Shown here: piece after piece, positions 24,753 to 41,902 of the stretch
Numbering within the stretch: the first letter of the stretch is position 1
Layout: each line of letters starts with the position of its first letter
Assembly (NCBI GenBank): GCA_012295275.1
Contig: CM022670.1
Location: 37,254,689 to 37,316,688 of the forward strand
Source of the DNA: Chrysomallon squamiferum
Lineage: Eukaryota; Mollusca; Gastropoda; Neomphalida; Peltospiridae
Length of the DNA stretch: 62,000 nucleotides
Direction of reading: 5' to 3'
Position numbers and translations under genes: made by a program
Notes under the pieces: model-generated
Told to the model about the DNA's origin: nothing
Seen by the model: only the letters and a program-made list of their open reading frames with translations
Database searches by the model: none

Positions 24753-25672
24753 AAAAAAAAAAAAAAAAAACATTACGTGCACACACGCACGGACTCTTGT
24801 TTTAAAATCAAATTATTTAATTAATATTGATGACACTAAAATATCACAAGGTTAACATCACATTCATGTTTGCTAAATTCACAATTGTGTTTGAGACGTT
24901 GGACAAATTCCACGACTTGAACAACTGTTTTTCAATGGCTGCATTTGTTTTACGCAAATCGTTGATAATGTTGGTGCAGTTTGCGATTACAGTGCATAAG
25001 TGTTTGTAACGTTTTATAATATTTGATTAGAGAATACTAGAGTAATCAGAATATTTCATAATGACTATTAAAATATAAAGATTTATTCTATTATGACACT
25101 GAATTGAATATGACACTGAATATACATCAAAAATGATAAATATATATTCAAAATAACTACTTAATGCTTCTTTCTTTTTTCGTATACAGACAATAAAGCA
25201 TCAGATTAGTTATATATTTTTTGTCTCATTCACTTGTCAAAACTATAATTAAAAAATAAACAAATTGTATAGTTGATAAGAAGTTTGGTTATTATTTAAA
25301 ACATTTCTAATTAGCTGGTATTAATCTACTTAAATTAATCAGAGTATATTTTATTAAAGGAAATTAAATATATCTTTTTATCTATAGCGCATTATCTACT
25401 TCAGAACAACATTATTTGATGAAAATGATTTAAAAGAACGTAATTAGCCCAGTGGCTTAATAGGTATAGAGATGTTGGATAACAAAGGATATTTTTGGAA
25501 ATGTAAGCCTATGTTCCTGTCTTATTCTTTAAAAAAAACGTATTTTCAAATTATTTGTAAGAACAAGTTAAGAAAAACCAATGAAACACAAAAAAACACG
25601 TAGATACCTAACAAATATAACTGGATCAAACATAGAGAACACCTGTGCATTCAGTATTCAACGATATTAAAT
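24753..25672. other. downstream of the CABIT gene, no gene seen
   Basis: AT-rich DNA beginning with an A-run. It may contain the 3' untranslated region. No conserved frame. Confidence 0.45.
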
Positions 25673-25970
25673 TTTCATTAAGTATCATTAAGTATCAAGA
25701 AAGTATTTTATGATAATAATAGCCCCATCAAAAAGACACAGAAATATACGTCCTAACAAAGAAAACTTATAAATAAATAAACAAATAAATAAATAAAATA
25801 AGAATGGCTGATAAAATAATTTTCATTAAGTATCATTGTTAAGTATCGAGAAAGTATTTTATGATAATAATAGCCCATCAAAAAGACACAGAAATATACG
25901 TCCTAACAAAGAAAACTTATAAATAAATAAACAAATAAATAAATAAAATAAGAATGGCTGATAAAATAAT
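25673..25970. repeat. two-copy tandem duplication, 148-bp unit
   Basis: The unit starting TTTCATTAAGTATCATT at 25673 recurs at 25821 and runs to GGCTGATAAAATAAT in both copies. Differences are a few substitutions or one- to two-base indels near the start and one C in the CCCC/CCC run. Confidence 0.93.
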
Positions 25971-26096
25971 TAAAATTACGGTTTTAAACAAAGATCAGAC
26001 CTCCTCACAAAAAACAACAACAAATAAACAGTAAAAGAGAAAAAATTTGTTGTGTTGCTTTTGTGCTGTTGAATTTTTTTTATTTTTTATTTTTTT

Positions 26097-26097
<1 letters not shown>

Positions 26098-26134
<37 letters not shown>
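26098..26134. repeat. (AAT)n microsatellite
   Basis: Short uninterrupted AAT array. Confidence 0.9.
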
Positions 26135-26135
<1 letters not shown>

Positions 26136-27166
26136 TTTTAAGTTTACTTTATTGGTGGTATAATAGAGTGGTACCTTGACCTCATATATGAATCAATTTT
26201 CCCAAATGAAATTAGTTGAAATACCATTAAACCCCCAAAACCGCACCAATTTTTTGTAACCAGTTTTTAAATAAGAAAAATGTATTTATATATTATAACT
26301 ATTGTAGAAAAACAAAATAAAAGAGAATGTAAAGAAATAAACTGATTTTGTAAAGTGTACAGGGTTAGGGTTTCTCCATCTTTTCGTGGACGGAGATACG
26401 CAGCTTAGAAATTATTTTAACGCCTTTGGCTGAAGTTATAGCCTGTATCGACTCCTTCTGCTTCAGTATGGTACATCTCGTAAAAGTACTAAGCTCGTAC
26501 TGACTAGACATGGAAATTTGGCAAAATACTGCACAAACCGTGAACAGCTGTTGCCCGAAATGTAGAACAAACCTCATGATTTATTGCGGTTGCTTACCCC
26601 TAAATCATTTTCGAACGATAATAATAATAATAATTATTATTATTGTTGGTGTTGTTGTTGTTGTTGTTGTTTTTTGGTCCGAGTGTGTGTGTTGGTGTGT
26701 GTTTTTGTTGTTACAACATATTTTGTTTTGTATATAAATGAGATAAACAATACTTTAATCAAGAGGAAACTTCAGGGGGATAAAAAATTTATTTCTTACA
26801 ATTTTAATCAAACAAGATTATATAATCCAATAGTTTATCGATTCTGGTATGTTTCATTAATGAATACCGGAAATATTATTAAATACTGGCATTTTCTCTC
26901 AATGTGTAAAACACTGTAGAATACATCTGCCAGTGTCCCTGTTGTAGCACTATTATATTATGGTCTATGTGAACCGTGTGCAATTCTTCAAAAGCGCCTT
27001 TTCATAATGCTATTGTGCCCTTTTTGTCGTGGCCCACCCCCACCAGAAAAGCTGGATCCGCCCCCAGTAGGAGTAAGCAAACACAATAAATCGTGATGCT
27101 CGGCCTACTTTCGGTTTCTGAAGTCAAATTACCTATTAGTGTGCATACGTTGCCTGTAAAGGTAAA
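26135..27166. other. intergenic region upstream of the BTB gene
   Basis: Contains an AAT/GTT simple repeat at about 26620-26670. A short C-rich patch at about 27025-27068 carries GGATCCGCCCCC, and may be the end of a degenerate dispersed repeat. No gene is supported. Confidence 0.4.
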
Positions 27167-27781
27167 ATGGAGTCAGAACCAACAACCGTTGAGAAGGACA
27201 ATTATTTTAGCAAACCCGATAAATTTAGCGATATCCAGCTGGTAGTAGAAGGTAAAACTTTAAATTGCAACAAAATAATTTTGTCGACAGCTTCTCCGGT
27301 ATTTGAAAGAATGTTTTTTGGAGATTTCAAAGAAGACAAACAGAAGTCAATTGAACTTCCGGATAAGAAATACAATGATTTCGTTTCATTTCTGGAATGT
27401 ATATCTCCTGTGACTATCTCAGAAATATCGGATGAAAATTTGGATGCTGTACTTCCATTAGCTGATGAATATCAGGTCTCGGAGCTTAAGAAAAAGTGTG
27501 AAAAGTTTATCGTAAACAGTATGCTTGAAAGTGAAAAGAAAAATAACCCTTACAGTTATTTGACGAAAACTGGAGATGAAGTCAGTCTAATTCACTTTCT
27601 AATGCTGGCTGAACGATTTGAATTGGTTGAAGCATACAAGACGGCTGTTAACATTTTGAAATATTATGTATGGAAAACTACGAAACCCAGGTTGGAAAAA
27701 GCAAACATTTCAGATAAGACACAATGGGATATTCTGTCTCAAAGAATGACTTTGATTGAAACTGAAAAGCTGTGTTGTTAA
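27167..27781 (+). CDS. intronless BTB/POZ domain protein
   Basis: Single open frame of 204 residues. Residues about 19-115 read as a BTB/POZ fold: FSDIQLVVEGKTLNCNKIIL, then LSTASPVFERMFFGDFKE, the acidic helix with DFVSFLECI, and LPLADEYQVSELKKKCEKFI. BTB domains dimerise and many recruit Cullin-3 to ubiquitinate a bound substrate; that role is from the family. The remaining 85 residues are helical and resemble the BACK-like tail of BATH/BTB proteins. No MATH, Kelch or zinc-finger partner domain is present, so the substrate-binding part is unknown. An AATAAA overlaps the stop codon (27781-27786). Lack of introns beside intron-rich neighbours suggests a retrocopy or an expanded BTB family. 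Confidence 0.85.
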   Translation: MESEPTTVEKDNYFSKPDKFSDIQLVVEGKTLNCNKIILSTASPVFERMFFGDFKEDKQKSIELPDKKYNDFVSFLECISPVTISEISDENLDAVLPLADEYQVSELKKKCEKFIVNSMLESEKKNNPYSYLTKTGDEVSLIHFLMLAERFELVEAYKTAVNILKYYVWKTTKPRLEKANISDKTQWDILSQRMTLIETEKLCC

Positions 27782-28544
27782 ATAAAATGATCCATTGAAA
27801 AACGATGGTGACTGCTTGAATTTTTATAATTTTAAAATAATGGTGGACATTAATTCGAAATTTAAGAAAAACAAACAAAAGAAAAACACCAAAAATATGA
27901 GGCAGCATTTATCAGCGATAGAATGCTGTACAAAACTATATTTCAAATAATATATATATATACTTTATAAACGGAGTTAAAAATAAAAATAAATTTCACA
28001 TATAACTATGTACAGTATTTTCTTTTTCCATTTGTTTTATTTGTTTTTGTTTATTGTTTGTTTTATGGCGGCTTCATATATTTTATACATACATACATAC
28101 ATACATACGTACATACCTATATTATTGTTGTTAAGAAAAGTGACTTAATCAGAAAATAATCCACTCATAACGTATATTCATGAAGAAATCCAGCGTTTTT
28201 CTGGAAGATTACACGCATCACTATCATTTTTTAAAAAGTGCAACAGCTTATTATTTTGAAACCCAATCAGATTTGTTTTAAACATAAATTGTAAATAAAC
28301 AAAATGTTAATATTTACTGAATGTCTATGCAGACCATAGATTAAAGGCGTACTACTCGAGCTAAACTGTCAGGAATATTTAAGAAAAGCAGAAATGTTCA
28401 GGCATCTGAACAAAGAAGACAACGTACGAACCTGTGGAAGATCGACGTAGAACTGATTATCTATGCATTCTGTGAATCATGTACTAATTATTGAAAAGAA
28501 AAAGAACAAAATATTTTATTTAACAAAGCACAATACACTACGGT
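27782..28544. other. intergenic, no gene seen
   Basis: AT-rich spacer with a short CATA repeat near 28087-28107. No conserved frame. Confidence 0.5.
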
Positions 28545-28555
28545 TATAGATAGAT

Positions 28556-28622
<67 letters not shown>

Positions 28623-28653
28623 CAGATAGATAGATAGATAGATAGATAGATAG
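28545..28653. repeat. (GATA)n microsatellite, about 26 units
   Basis: GATA tetranucleotides with two or three point interruptions (AAAG near 28558, a GACA near 28621), about 125 bases upstream of the V-ATPase start codon. Confidence 0.95.
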
Positions 28654-28778
28654 GCTTGAGTAGGTTCTTCATGTTAACTTTGTGTAGAATGCTCTAGAAT
28701 AAAAGGAGAAATGTACTAACATACTGATCCGGATAATTTAATGCGGAAGGAGAGTGAATTTATATTCTGCATTTCAGC

Positions 28779-32774
<3,996 letters not shown>

Positions 32775-35700
32775 AAAACCAGAAGACTATCAAAGAAAAT
32801 ATCTCTATGAACACTGTTGATATTTTCAAGGCTTGACATATGTTATTATGTAAATGAAACAATTTTATAGCAAGGAACTTGTATTTCAAACTACTTTACA
32901 TTCCAGTAATAATATTTTTAGCAGTTATTTGATTTAAATGTGCAACCATTTTAATGTTAAGAATGAATATATATATATATTTTTTTTTTAAATGGTTGGC
33001 ATAAAATTTTAAAATTTAAATAAATTCAGTAATATATTATCAGGCATTTACACAAACATCCAAAATATTGTATTTTTGCATTTGAACAAATAATGCTTAA
33101 TACTCTAAATTACTTCCTGTGTGCTTCTTTAATACTTAAATCAGTATTTGAATTTCCAGGCAGTCATTTTTCTTTTTCTTTTTCTTATCCCATTGAATAA
33201 TATTATACTGATCAGGTGTTTGTAATTCTGATAGCTCTATTTAGATTACAGATGAAAAAAAATACTTTAATTGTTCCTATCACATAAGACATTTCTAAAG
33301 ATGGTAAGACCTGCATAGTAAAACAGCATTAGATCATTCATATCTCCGTTCAGCTCTGTAGTGTCAGATTTTTATGTTTCTGTACACTGAACTGAGAAAA
33401 TATTGTACAGAAATGTATCAGAAATTATTGTTATATTATTCTGTCTTTTTCATTTTATTCTTCAAATAATATGGTTTGTTAGGTATTGGTATGGATGGGG
33501 ATGCTGCTTCAATAAACTGGACAAAATGTTACATTGAGTAGAATTCAGATCTAGCAGTTTGAGACATAAATCAGATTGCCCCAAATAAAGTTGTTAACAC
33601 TTTCAGCATCAAATTCTGGTGCAACAGTGGCACTGAAATGGTTAATACAAATTACTACATCTTGTATGCATTCCGTAGATTGGTGTAACACATTACACAA
33701 AATAAACTGAACAATTATGGACAAATCATGTATGTAATTTTTAGTGTTAAAACTGTAATGTAAAATGTCTTTTAAAATAATAGTATTGTGTTTGTGTGTA
33801 TGTGTATGTAGACGTATAAACCATATAATTGTAAATTAAAATTTAGTGTAGCTATCACTTGAAGATAATGGTAACTGTGCAACATCACTGGAACTTTTTG
33901 TGCATTAAACCAGATACTTGTTACATTTGTATCATTTTGTTATTGATATCAAGTCTTGAAATTATAGTCATGTACGTTATGGTGGTTTCACATATTATTG
34001 TCATTCAGAGTAAACATTTTTATGTATATAGAAGTGTGTTGCAGTTGAAAATGTTTATTAATTTCAGTATATCAAATTTTGTTTTTAGTCAGGTTTTATT
34101 GCACTTTATTTGTGTACTGGCTAACTAAAACCATTAACCAGTTAATTAAGTTATAGGTGGTTATAGTTCAGTTATGGAATAAATTTAGCATTTGCTGTAA
34201 GATTTTTTATTTTAAAAGACAAAAAGACCATATTTATTTCCATGTAATCTCAGAAATGTATTTATCAAGACTAAGAATAGTATTTATATTAAAACATCAA
34301 AATTATTGAAATTGTAACTAAAATTATGGGCATTTGTTAAGATTTTGTTTTATTATTATTATTATTATTAATTATATATATATATTCTTTAGAAATATTA
34401 ATTTAAAGTATATTAAAATTTGTTACTTAAATTTAGAAACTCAAAAATGTAATTTTGTCTTTTGTTCATTATTTTTATTAATTGTGTTTAGTAATCTGCA
34501 TACAAACCACAAATAAAGATTCCAGATTAAAAATGTTCTTTAATGTTGTTCTCAGTGGATATTATACATCATTTATAAAACTGCACACAATTTGTTTTGA
34601 TGGAACTGTAATAAACATCTTTCCCACATGTAAGTTACTTGCAAAAACCTTAATTAACTGGCTTTGCAAATGTTTTAATGTCATAGAAAACATTTGTAAT
34701 TGATGTATAGATGATCAGAAAAGTAAAACAGCTGTTAGTGAAAACTGATGTTGTTGATTTTATAATTAATTTTATTTAATATGGATAATTAAAATAATGA
34801 ACATTGTTTTGAGGTTGATATAAGTGCCACTGCACTTAACATTACACATGAATTATTTTTTTTTTGTGGGATGTTTTCTTCCAATCTTCTTTCTTCTTAC
34901 TTATCCTTCAGTCTTTTTTTTTTTTAATTTTTTTTTTCTGTATATTTTTATTGTTTCAATTTAACATTTTTATATTTCAATTCTTCTTCTATTTCCATAA
35001 TTCTGTCTTGGTATTTTTATCTTCTTCTTCTTCAGTCTTTCTGTTATTGCTTAAAGGCTAGTTTGTTTGTTTTTTGTTGGTAGGGTTTCCTATGTTGTTT
35101 ATTTCTTATTCTTGTTTTGTTCTGAGCAAAATGAACAAAAGAAATAGAAACAATGTTTTTCAATTTACTTCCCTTAATTTAAAATGAGAAAGTTAATGCT
35201 ACATGCTAAAGCAGTGATTAAAAATATTATTATAAACTGATTGATTTGGTTGAAATCACATGAGGTATTTTATATGACTTTGTTTCTTAAAGCATATTTT
35301 TCATTAGTGCCAAACAAATCATAACTACATTCCAAGGAAAACTGTTTGATGTCAATAAAATAACACTTAAGTATTAGAATAAGTGTCTGCTGAAAACTGT
35401 TTTTCTCATCATTATTTGACCTTTTCTTACTTCTTTATTAAAAAAAAAAAAAGAAGTTTTTCACTTATACTCACAGTTACTGTCCAAGGAATAATTCAGT
35501 GAATTAATCCTCTTTAAGGTTACACTTTATCAGCAAATTATTCAAAGAAAATATTTAGTTAACAATTGCAGAACTGAATTAAGTTTGTTATGACTTACAT
35601 ATCATCCACATAAGAAAGATATTTTGCTTTAAAAACATAAGAAAAAGTATTTCATAAGAGGACTAACAGAATGAAAGTTGTTGGTACAAAAACTAAGGAT

Positions 35701-36300
35701 AAAAATTAATATTAATAAATAAATCTCTCACAAATTTGTGATAAACTTTCTCTTTGTTCTTTGCGGTACTTGCTGATATATAAATAAATAAATAAATAAA
35801 TACATGTCTATACATGCGCCATTGTGTATATGTGTGTTTGCATAAAAACTGACAAAAGAGCCATAAAGTGCTGTTGATTTGGACTACGGTGTCGGCGAAG
35901 ACCAACAACCATGTAAGTAGTGTTCAACATAATGACGGTTAGTCACTGTAACGTCGATCATCTAACATGTTTGGCAAATCATCTTCCACGAGCTTGCGTA
36001 ATTTATGTTTAGTTAAAAACAAAAAATACTGGAAATCTATATAAAAGCTTCTCTCATGGTCAGCTCAATGTTGGATATTTAGAGTTGAATAGAAATAATT
36101 TATTCATCCTGGCTCCCAACGAAATAACCAAGAATGTTGTATACCCTGCTGTCTTTCAGGTTTTTCAAAGTGACTGTGGTAGTTATATATTATAGTTTTT
36201 AATATTTATTCCAATAATTATTTACTCACTAAAATTCGTTTTAGCTTATTCTTAACCTTCAGTTATATGGACCGAAGTTTCAAGTTGTCCTCTTTTAAGC

Positions 36301-36380
<80 letters not shown>

Positions 36381-38109
36381 TTGCAAGATGGTTTGTTCTT
36401 GTTGTTTTTCAGTATTAGTTACTTACTGTTGGTGCGCGCGTTATTATTGAAGGAAAATCGACACAAACTCCAGGATCGCTTAATTTCGACTTGCACACAC
36501 CGGATGTAAGTATACCGGTTTAAGGGATAACCCACCTGTGTGCGATACCTAAAATTAAATGTCAGACATTCTGCGTTAATTGATCCTAATTCCGTGACAG
36601 TGTTTTTCTCTGTAAATTACAATGGGTGACAATGGCACATGTTTGGCGTAGGTAAGTAGATCAGTTAATTAACAAATAAGTAGTTAAATATTAATACAGC
36701 AATACGTTTTATCCTTTATTTCATATTTACCTCAAGAAATGCTAAGTATAAAAACTGGTAAAACTAGGTCACAATCGATTATTAACAGCCAAACAGGTGG
36801 ACATAACTTTGACGTTTTGGCGCTCATTTTATTACAGATATTCAGAAACATACTGTTGATCATGTAGGCGAGATATGTTTACATAAAACGGAGGAGGGGT
36901 TATGCAGAGCGGGCAGATCTACAAAAGTACAATAAAACTAACGAAGCTTTGAGCTTCAGGGACCCTAAGGCATTTACTTAGACCACAATGCTTAATAATG
37001 TTAAATCCTCATATGATAAAACTGTACATGAATATGTTGTTAGAAAAAAGATCATGTTTCACAAAAATGTAGATTTACCATGGATTGAGGGGGTTTTGTT
37101 AAAGAAAAATCCTAAGTTTCATACAGTGTAACGAGTTGAAGTGACTAATCTCTCTATCTGTTTGTAATTTTTAATAAAACATTGCTATATACCACTTATA
37201 AATCCATAATACAGGGGAAACGTATCAAATGAAATAAACAGTTATGGAGATTTTCAAACTGTTAAGTCTCCAATCACCATCCAAACCTCCAAGATTTCCA
37301 GATTGTCAGTGTAATTATATCGATTTTTAATGTTATTATCATCATCATTATCATCATCATCAAACGGTTTATAAATATCTTGTAAAAATATTGTAAATTC
37401 ATAGTCGTCGTTTTCAGAGAGAAAAATGTATGCACAAATGATGATAATAATTTGATAGGGAATTAACACATCAAGAGGAAGGCGATAAGAACAGATTATA
37501 TCAAATACACTTTCATACAAGAAAAATATTTTATGAAACTGAAGCCTTAAAAATCATAGACGTTATCTGATAATATTGTTATACCGATTTATTCATGCAT
37601 TTGAACAGTCATAATAAAATTTGTAACCTTTATTTAGTTATTTATATGCTAAGTAATATAAATGCGAATTGGATTACATTTGCTATAATCTGAGGTTTGA
37701 CCAACATCTCTGGATCCTTGAAGCTTGAACGGTTATGGAGGCCCATAGCGAGCAGGAACAAGGTCTGGATGACAGGTTTCAAAAATTAAGACACATCTCA
37801 GATTTTTATTAAAATTTTGAAGAAGTTTGGACCAAAATTGTTTCTGGGGCCCCTTTGGGATTAGTAGCCCTGAAGCATAAGCTTCATTAGTTTCATAATA
37901 GATCCACCTTTGGTTATACATGGTTTGAAGAAAGAGTTTCCCGTATCGTTAAATATTACATTGCGCTTTGGTTTATAGCACTGCATCCGTAAATACTTAA
38001 ATTAAAAAGAGGAATAAGTATTAAAAAAAAAATTCTTCGTTTTCTAAACCGGTTTGAAAAAAAATAATAATAATAAAATATAAAACACATTTTTAATTTA
38101 ATATCATTT
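32775..38109. other. 3' untranslated region of ATP6V0B, then intergenic DNA
   Basis: The first 0.7-0.9 kb probably belongs to the ATP6V0B message (AATAAA at 33511). Beyond it are T-rich runs (for example 34915-34940), an AAAT run (35781-35802) and an AAT/ATC array (36302-36380). A frame at 37733-37921 (minus) contains GGGGCCCC and GATCC words like the possible repeat remnants elsewhere. No gene is supported. Confidence 0.4.
36302..36380. repeat. (AAT)n followed by (CAT)n microsatellite
   Basis: AAT units to about 36340, then CAT units to about 36380. The poly-Ile frame is a repeat artefact. Confidence 0.95.
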
Positions 38110-38214
38110 TTGTTTTCTATTTTGAAGACGAACACTTTTGTTTTGTTTTGTTTTGAAGACGAGTTCGGACAACAGATACCAAGTGAAGATCACCACGAAA
38201 AAGGCGCCTCCAAA

Positions 38215-40907
38215 ATGACGTCATATAGACTGTTAATGCGTTGGCTTGTTTCTGTATACCGTATTACCAAGAAACGCATTATTCACGGAAGATGTCGAGG
38301 ATACACGTCACTTATATTTCTTGTTGTGCTTTTGCTGTTCTACCTCTTATGTAAGTCTGTGTACATCTACTGATTTGTAATAAATCGAGAACTGCCTTAG
38401 AGACATATTACGTAAATTTAGAACCAGTCATGTTAAGCTTTCTGTAGAAACTGGTAGATGGTTTAGTATTGAAAGAGAAGACAGAAATGTCGTTTATATA
38501 ATTCTGATACTGGTGATGAGTTCCACTACATTTTTAACTGTGCATCTTTATCTTCTGAGAGAAATAAATATATACTATAGGGTCATTCCATGTCAAATCA
38601 CCCCCCCAATGAAAAAATGTTTAAACCCGACCGTCTCAGATTTTTATGAAACTTGGTATACTTCAAACTAAATAATAATGGCAGATTTGGAATCCTTATC
38701 ATATTGCCTTTTCAACAATACCAATTTTATGAAGATTGGCCCAGTAGTTCCTGAGATGTGAGGGTTCAAATGTTGGTGGTCACGCCCATTTTGGCCGAAA
38801 ATCTCAAAATTCGGGATGGGGTCATATCTCCCAAAACACTGGTCCGATTGGCCTAAAATTTCGGATTTGGTGCTGTGGTATCCCAATCAACAAGTATACC
38901 AAGTTTCATAAAAAATCTGAGACGGTCGGGTTTAACCCATTGGGTGATTTGACACGGAATGACCCAATATTATTATACACTTAGACCAAATGAATAACAT
39001 TTCAACATTTATTTTCTACAGCAAGAAAAATTTACTTTTGTATAAACTTTCCCGATTTTTATCATCGAGAGAGTTAGTCTTCTGGGTTAAATAATAATTA
39101 ATATATTTTGTACCACTATAGAAAATACTGTTTAAATTACGTTTTATTTAAGTAAACTTCCTGCCTTGTCTTGATGAATTTATTTTGTATTTTGAACAGT
39201 AGATTATTATTATTATTATTATTAATTGATTAGTACATTTTAATTTATTCTATTAATGTTTTACATTTAAATATTATTTTCATTGTTTAATAAATTATTA
39301 TTCTTTATTTTATTTTGTTATTATTTTATTGTCAATTTACCTAAACCTTTCGGAGAATTTTGAAAATCCGTCAGCCATATATATATATATATATATATAG
39401 TTTATTAATTTAGTTATTTATTACTTATTTATTTTTATCAGTGTTTTTGTTTTATTAAGTACTAATTTATTTTAAGGTGTAGATTAAATAGTACTTATTT
39501 TCGTTTTTTAATTTCAGATCATTTGGTTTATGTCATTGGGATATGGTATGGAAACCCCAGTGTAGTGAGTACTTATAATCTGCAAAATCGTATAATTAAC
39601 AAAATCGTTGGTGATAAAAAATTAAAGAAATATAAATATAATGTTTGTTTCTTTGTGGGTTTTTTGTGTGTGGTTTTTTTCTGTTGTTGTTTTTTTCGTG
39701 GTTTTTGCTTGTGGGTTTTCTGTGGGGTTTTTTCGTTCTTTTGTTGTTGTTTTTCGTTTTTTTGTTGTCCCTTATTTTTTTTATTTTTTTTGGGGGGGTG
39801 GTATTGAGTAATATTGTAATGCGAATCGTAATAGAAATATGTGTCTGAACAAATATATATATATATATATATATGTATATAGAGAGACAGATCAAATTCC
39901 ATATGTCAACATTTATTTTATTTTAATGTTAGAAGCAGATTTAAAATAACCTAACTGGATTTTATTTATTTTATTTTATTTATTTTTTTCTAAATTAATT
40001 TTAGGACCGATGGTGTGAACGTACGGAAATTCCCAGCTACCTGCTGCGGAGAGAACCAGATGAAATAACTTTAGTAACGGCGTACTTCAACCTCGGAGTC
40101 TTGAAAACCGGGAGAAGGTTCTGGGACTACACTGCTCCCTATAAATACAAACAGTGGATGCGGCCGCTGGGAAGAATAGCCAACCCACTGATCGTCTACG
40201 TAGAAGATGACGACATGGTAAAATATCTGAGGGAGATTCGATCCTGCTTCCCTGCGAACAATACGATAGTTATCAAATTACACAGATCTGAGTTGTGGTC
40301 GTTTTCCATTATGGACAATGTGACCAAAATTTATTCTAACTCCTCGTATCCAAAGTTTTATCCTAACACAGTGAGTGCTGAATACACGTGTGTTAAACAT
40401 TCCAAGTACGAGTTGTTGAAAACTACCATAGAAGCAGATCTGTGCAAAACGCCAGCCCTTGCGTGGATAGATTCGGGATATTTCAAACATTTGGACGGCA
40501 GCGACGTAGAACCATTTAAACTTTTGGTTCCATCAAAATTTAACCCAGAAAAGATTGGCTTTACGCAGATAATGCCAAGAGATCCTTATCTTACCCCAAC
40601 CACTGTGATGACGAAAAATGCCGTATGGGTTTCCACGGGATTTATTCTCGGAGTGCCTGATATTTTGAAAACGTTTATGGACCAGTATATGTCTAGCGTC
40701 AAAGAGTTTTTAAAGACTGGTCTCATGAACTCCGACGAACAGGTGATCTATGCAATGTATACCGTTAATCAGCCTTTTACGCGTTTTGCCAAGGTTGTGA
40801 AAGGGTACACGTGTAACCAAGGACAGCTGGGTTTATACGGCTCCGACACTCAGTTTTACTGTTTAGGTTATGTATGCAAACACATTTGGGAGAGGATTAC
40901 ACCGTGA
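38215..40907 (+). CDS. HtrL/YibB-family type II membrane protein
   Basis: Three coding exons, 38215-38350, 39518-39564 and 40005-40907, with GT-AG borders and matching phases, giving 361 residues. The N-terminus is basic (residues 16-28 include KKRIIHGRCR). It is followed by one hydrophobic segment (about 31-55) split by intron 1, the layout of a type II Golgi or ER protein. The lumenal part begins with DEITLVTAYFNLG, followed by NPLIVYVEDDDMVKYLREIR, PALAWIDSGYFKHLDG and SDEQVIYAMY. This order matches the HtrL_YibB family first described in bacteria, which resembles glycosyltransferases and has no proven activity. A surface-glycan role is inference only. AATAAA occurs at 40962-40967. The ATG at 38215 is the first in frame; upstream codons lack an ATG. 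Confidence 0.72.
38580..38965. mobile_element. MITE-like element with long terminal inverted repeats, in an intron
   Basis: The left end (38580-38663), starting GGGTCATTCC, is mirrored by the right end (38892-38965), which ends GGAATGACCC. The arms agree over most of about 75 bases: TGTCAAATCACCC, then AAACCCGACCGTCTCAGATT, then ATGAAACTTGGTATACTT, with a small indel-rich gap. The 386-bp element lies in the first intron of the HtrL/YibB-like gene and has no transposase. A clear target-site duplication is not visible (flanks TATA and AATAT). The minus-strand frame across it is part of the repeat. Confidence 0.82.
39379..39400. repeat. (AT)n microsatellite
   Basis: Short uninterrupted AT run in intron 1 of the HtrL/YibB-like gene. 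Confidence 0.9.
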
Positions 40908-41902
40908 TAGTCTATTTCACTTTTTGTTTTTTATATTATTTTTCTCTTTTTTAAAAAAAATAATAAATCTGATACAAAACTTTATCTTTTCTTTTAACTT
41001 GGTTTTATTATAAAAAAATAATAAAATGTATAAATAATTTTTGAATTGGTTATCGTGAAATTTTTGAAATATTAAATTAAACATCCATTTGATTCATGAA
41101 ATTTAATATTCCATAGCTCTTTGTTATAGGGTGTAATATCTGAGACATGACTGGTCGCTAATCAAAGATTATAGTATTTATTTTAAATCTCTGTAGGAAG
41201 ATCCATTGTTAATAGTCATTAATTGTACTGCATTAAATTGCAATAGTTAGTTTCCCTCACATTTCATCACACACGAAACGTATAACTGACATCCAGTAAT
41301 ATAAATGTTACGGTAACTGTAAATATTAGATCATTCAAAAATCGCTGTTAAAAGAAAAATGTCTGGCTTTTTTCTTCTTTTTTTTTTCTTTTTAGCCCGA
41401 ACGATGGAGAAAAGAGGTTGTGATGTTTAGTGCATTTCCTTTATTTACAGATAATCTATTGTTTATTGTGCGCATATTAAATTAAGTAAACGAAAAGAAA
41501 CAAATAACAACAAGAATAAAACAAATTTGATTTACTTTTCAAATGTTACAAAATGAAAACATTTTAAAACATTTTTTTCACAGATATTAACATTTATTTT
41601 AGTTAAACATCAGCTATTCTATTTAATAATAATAAAAAATGAGTCAGTAATAAAACAAATGAGACACAATTAAAATAAACGTATGTTCCCTGGATATGAA
41701 TACCTATTGCGCTTTCGAATTAAAAGCTTCAAAAAACATGTTTTAAAATGTCTAGTGATAAAAGAAATAAAGAAACATCTTTTTCATATATCTATTTAAA
41801 ATGTTCTGGGTAATAAAAATAATCATTGAAAAAGTGAATTTAAAAAAAAAAAAAATATGATACATACATGTATATAATATATCTTTCTTTAAGTTATGTT
41901 TA

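Noticed and set aside
38668-38886. 72-codon minus-strand frame
   Set aside because: Lies inside the inverted-repeat element at 38580-38965 and has no transposase features.
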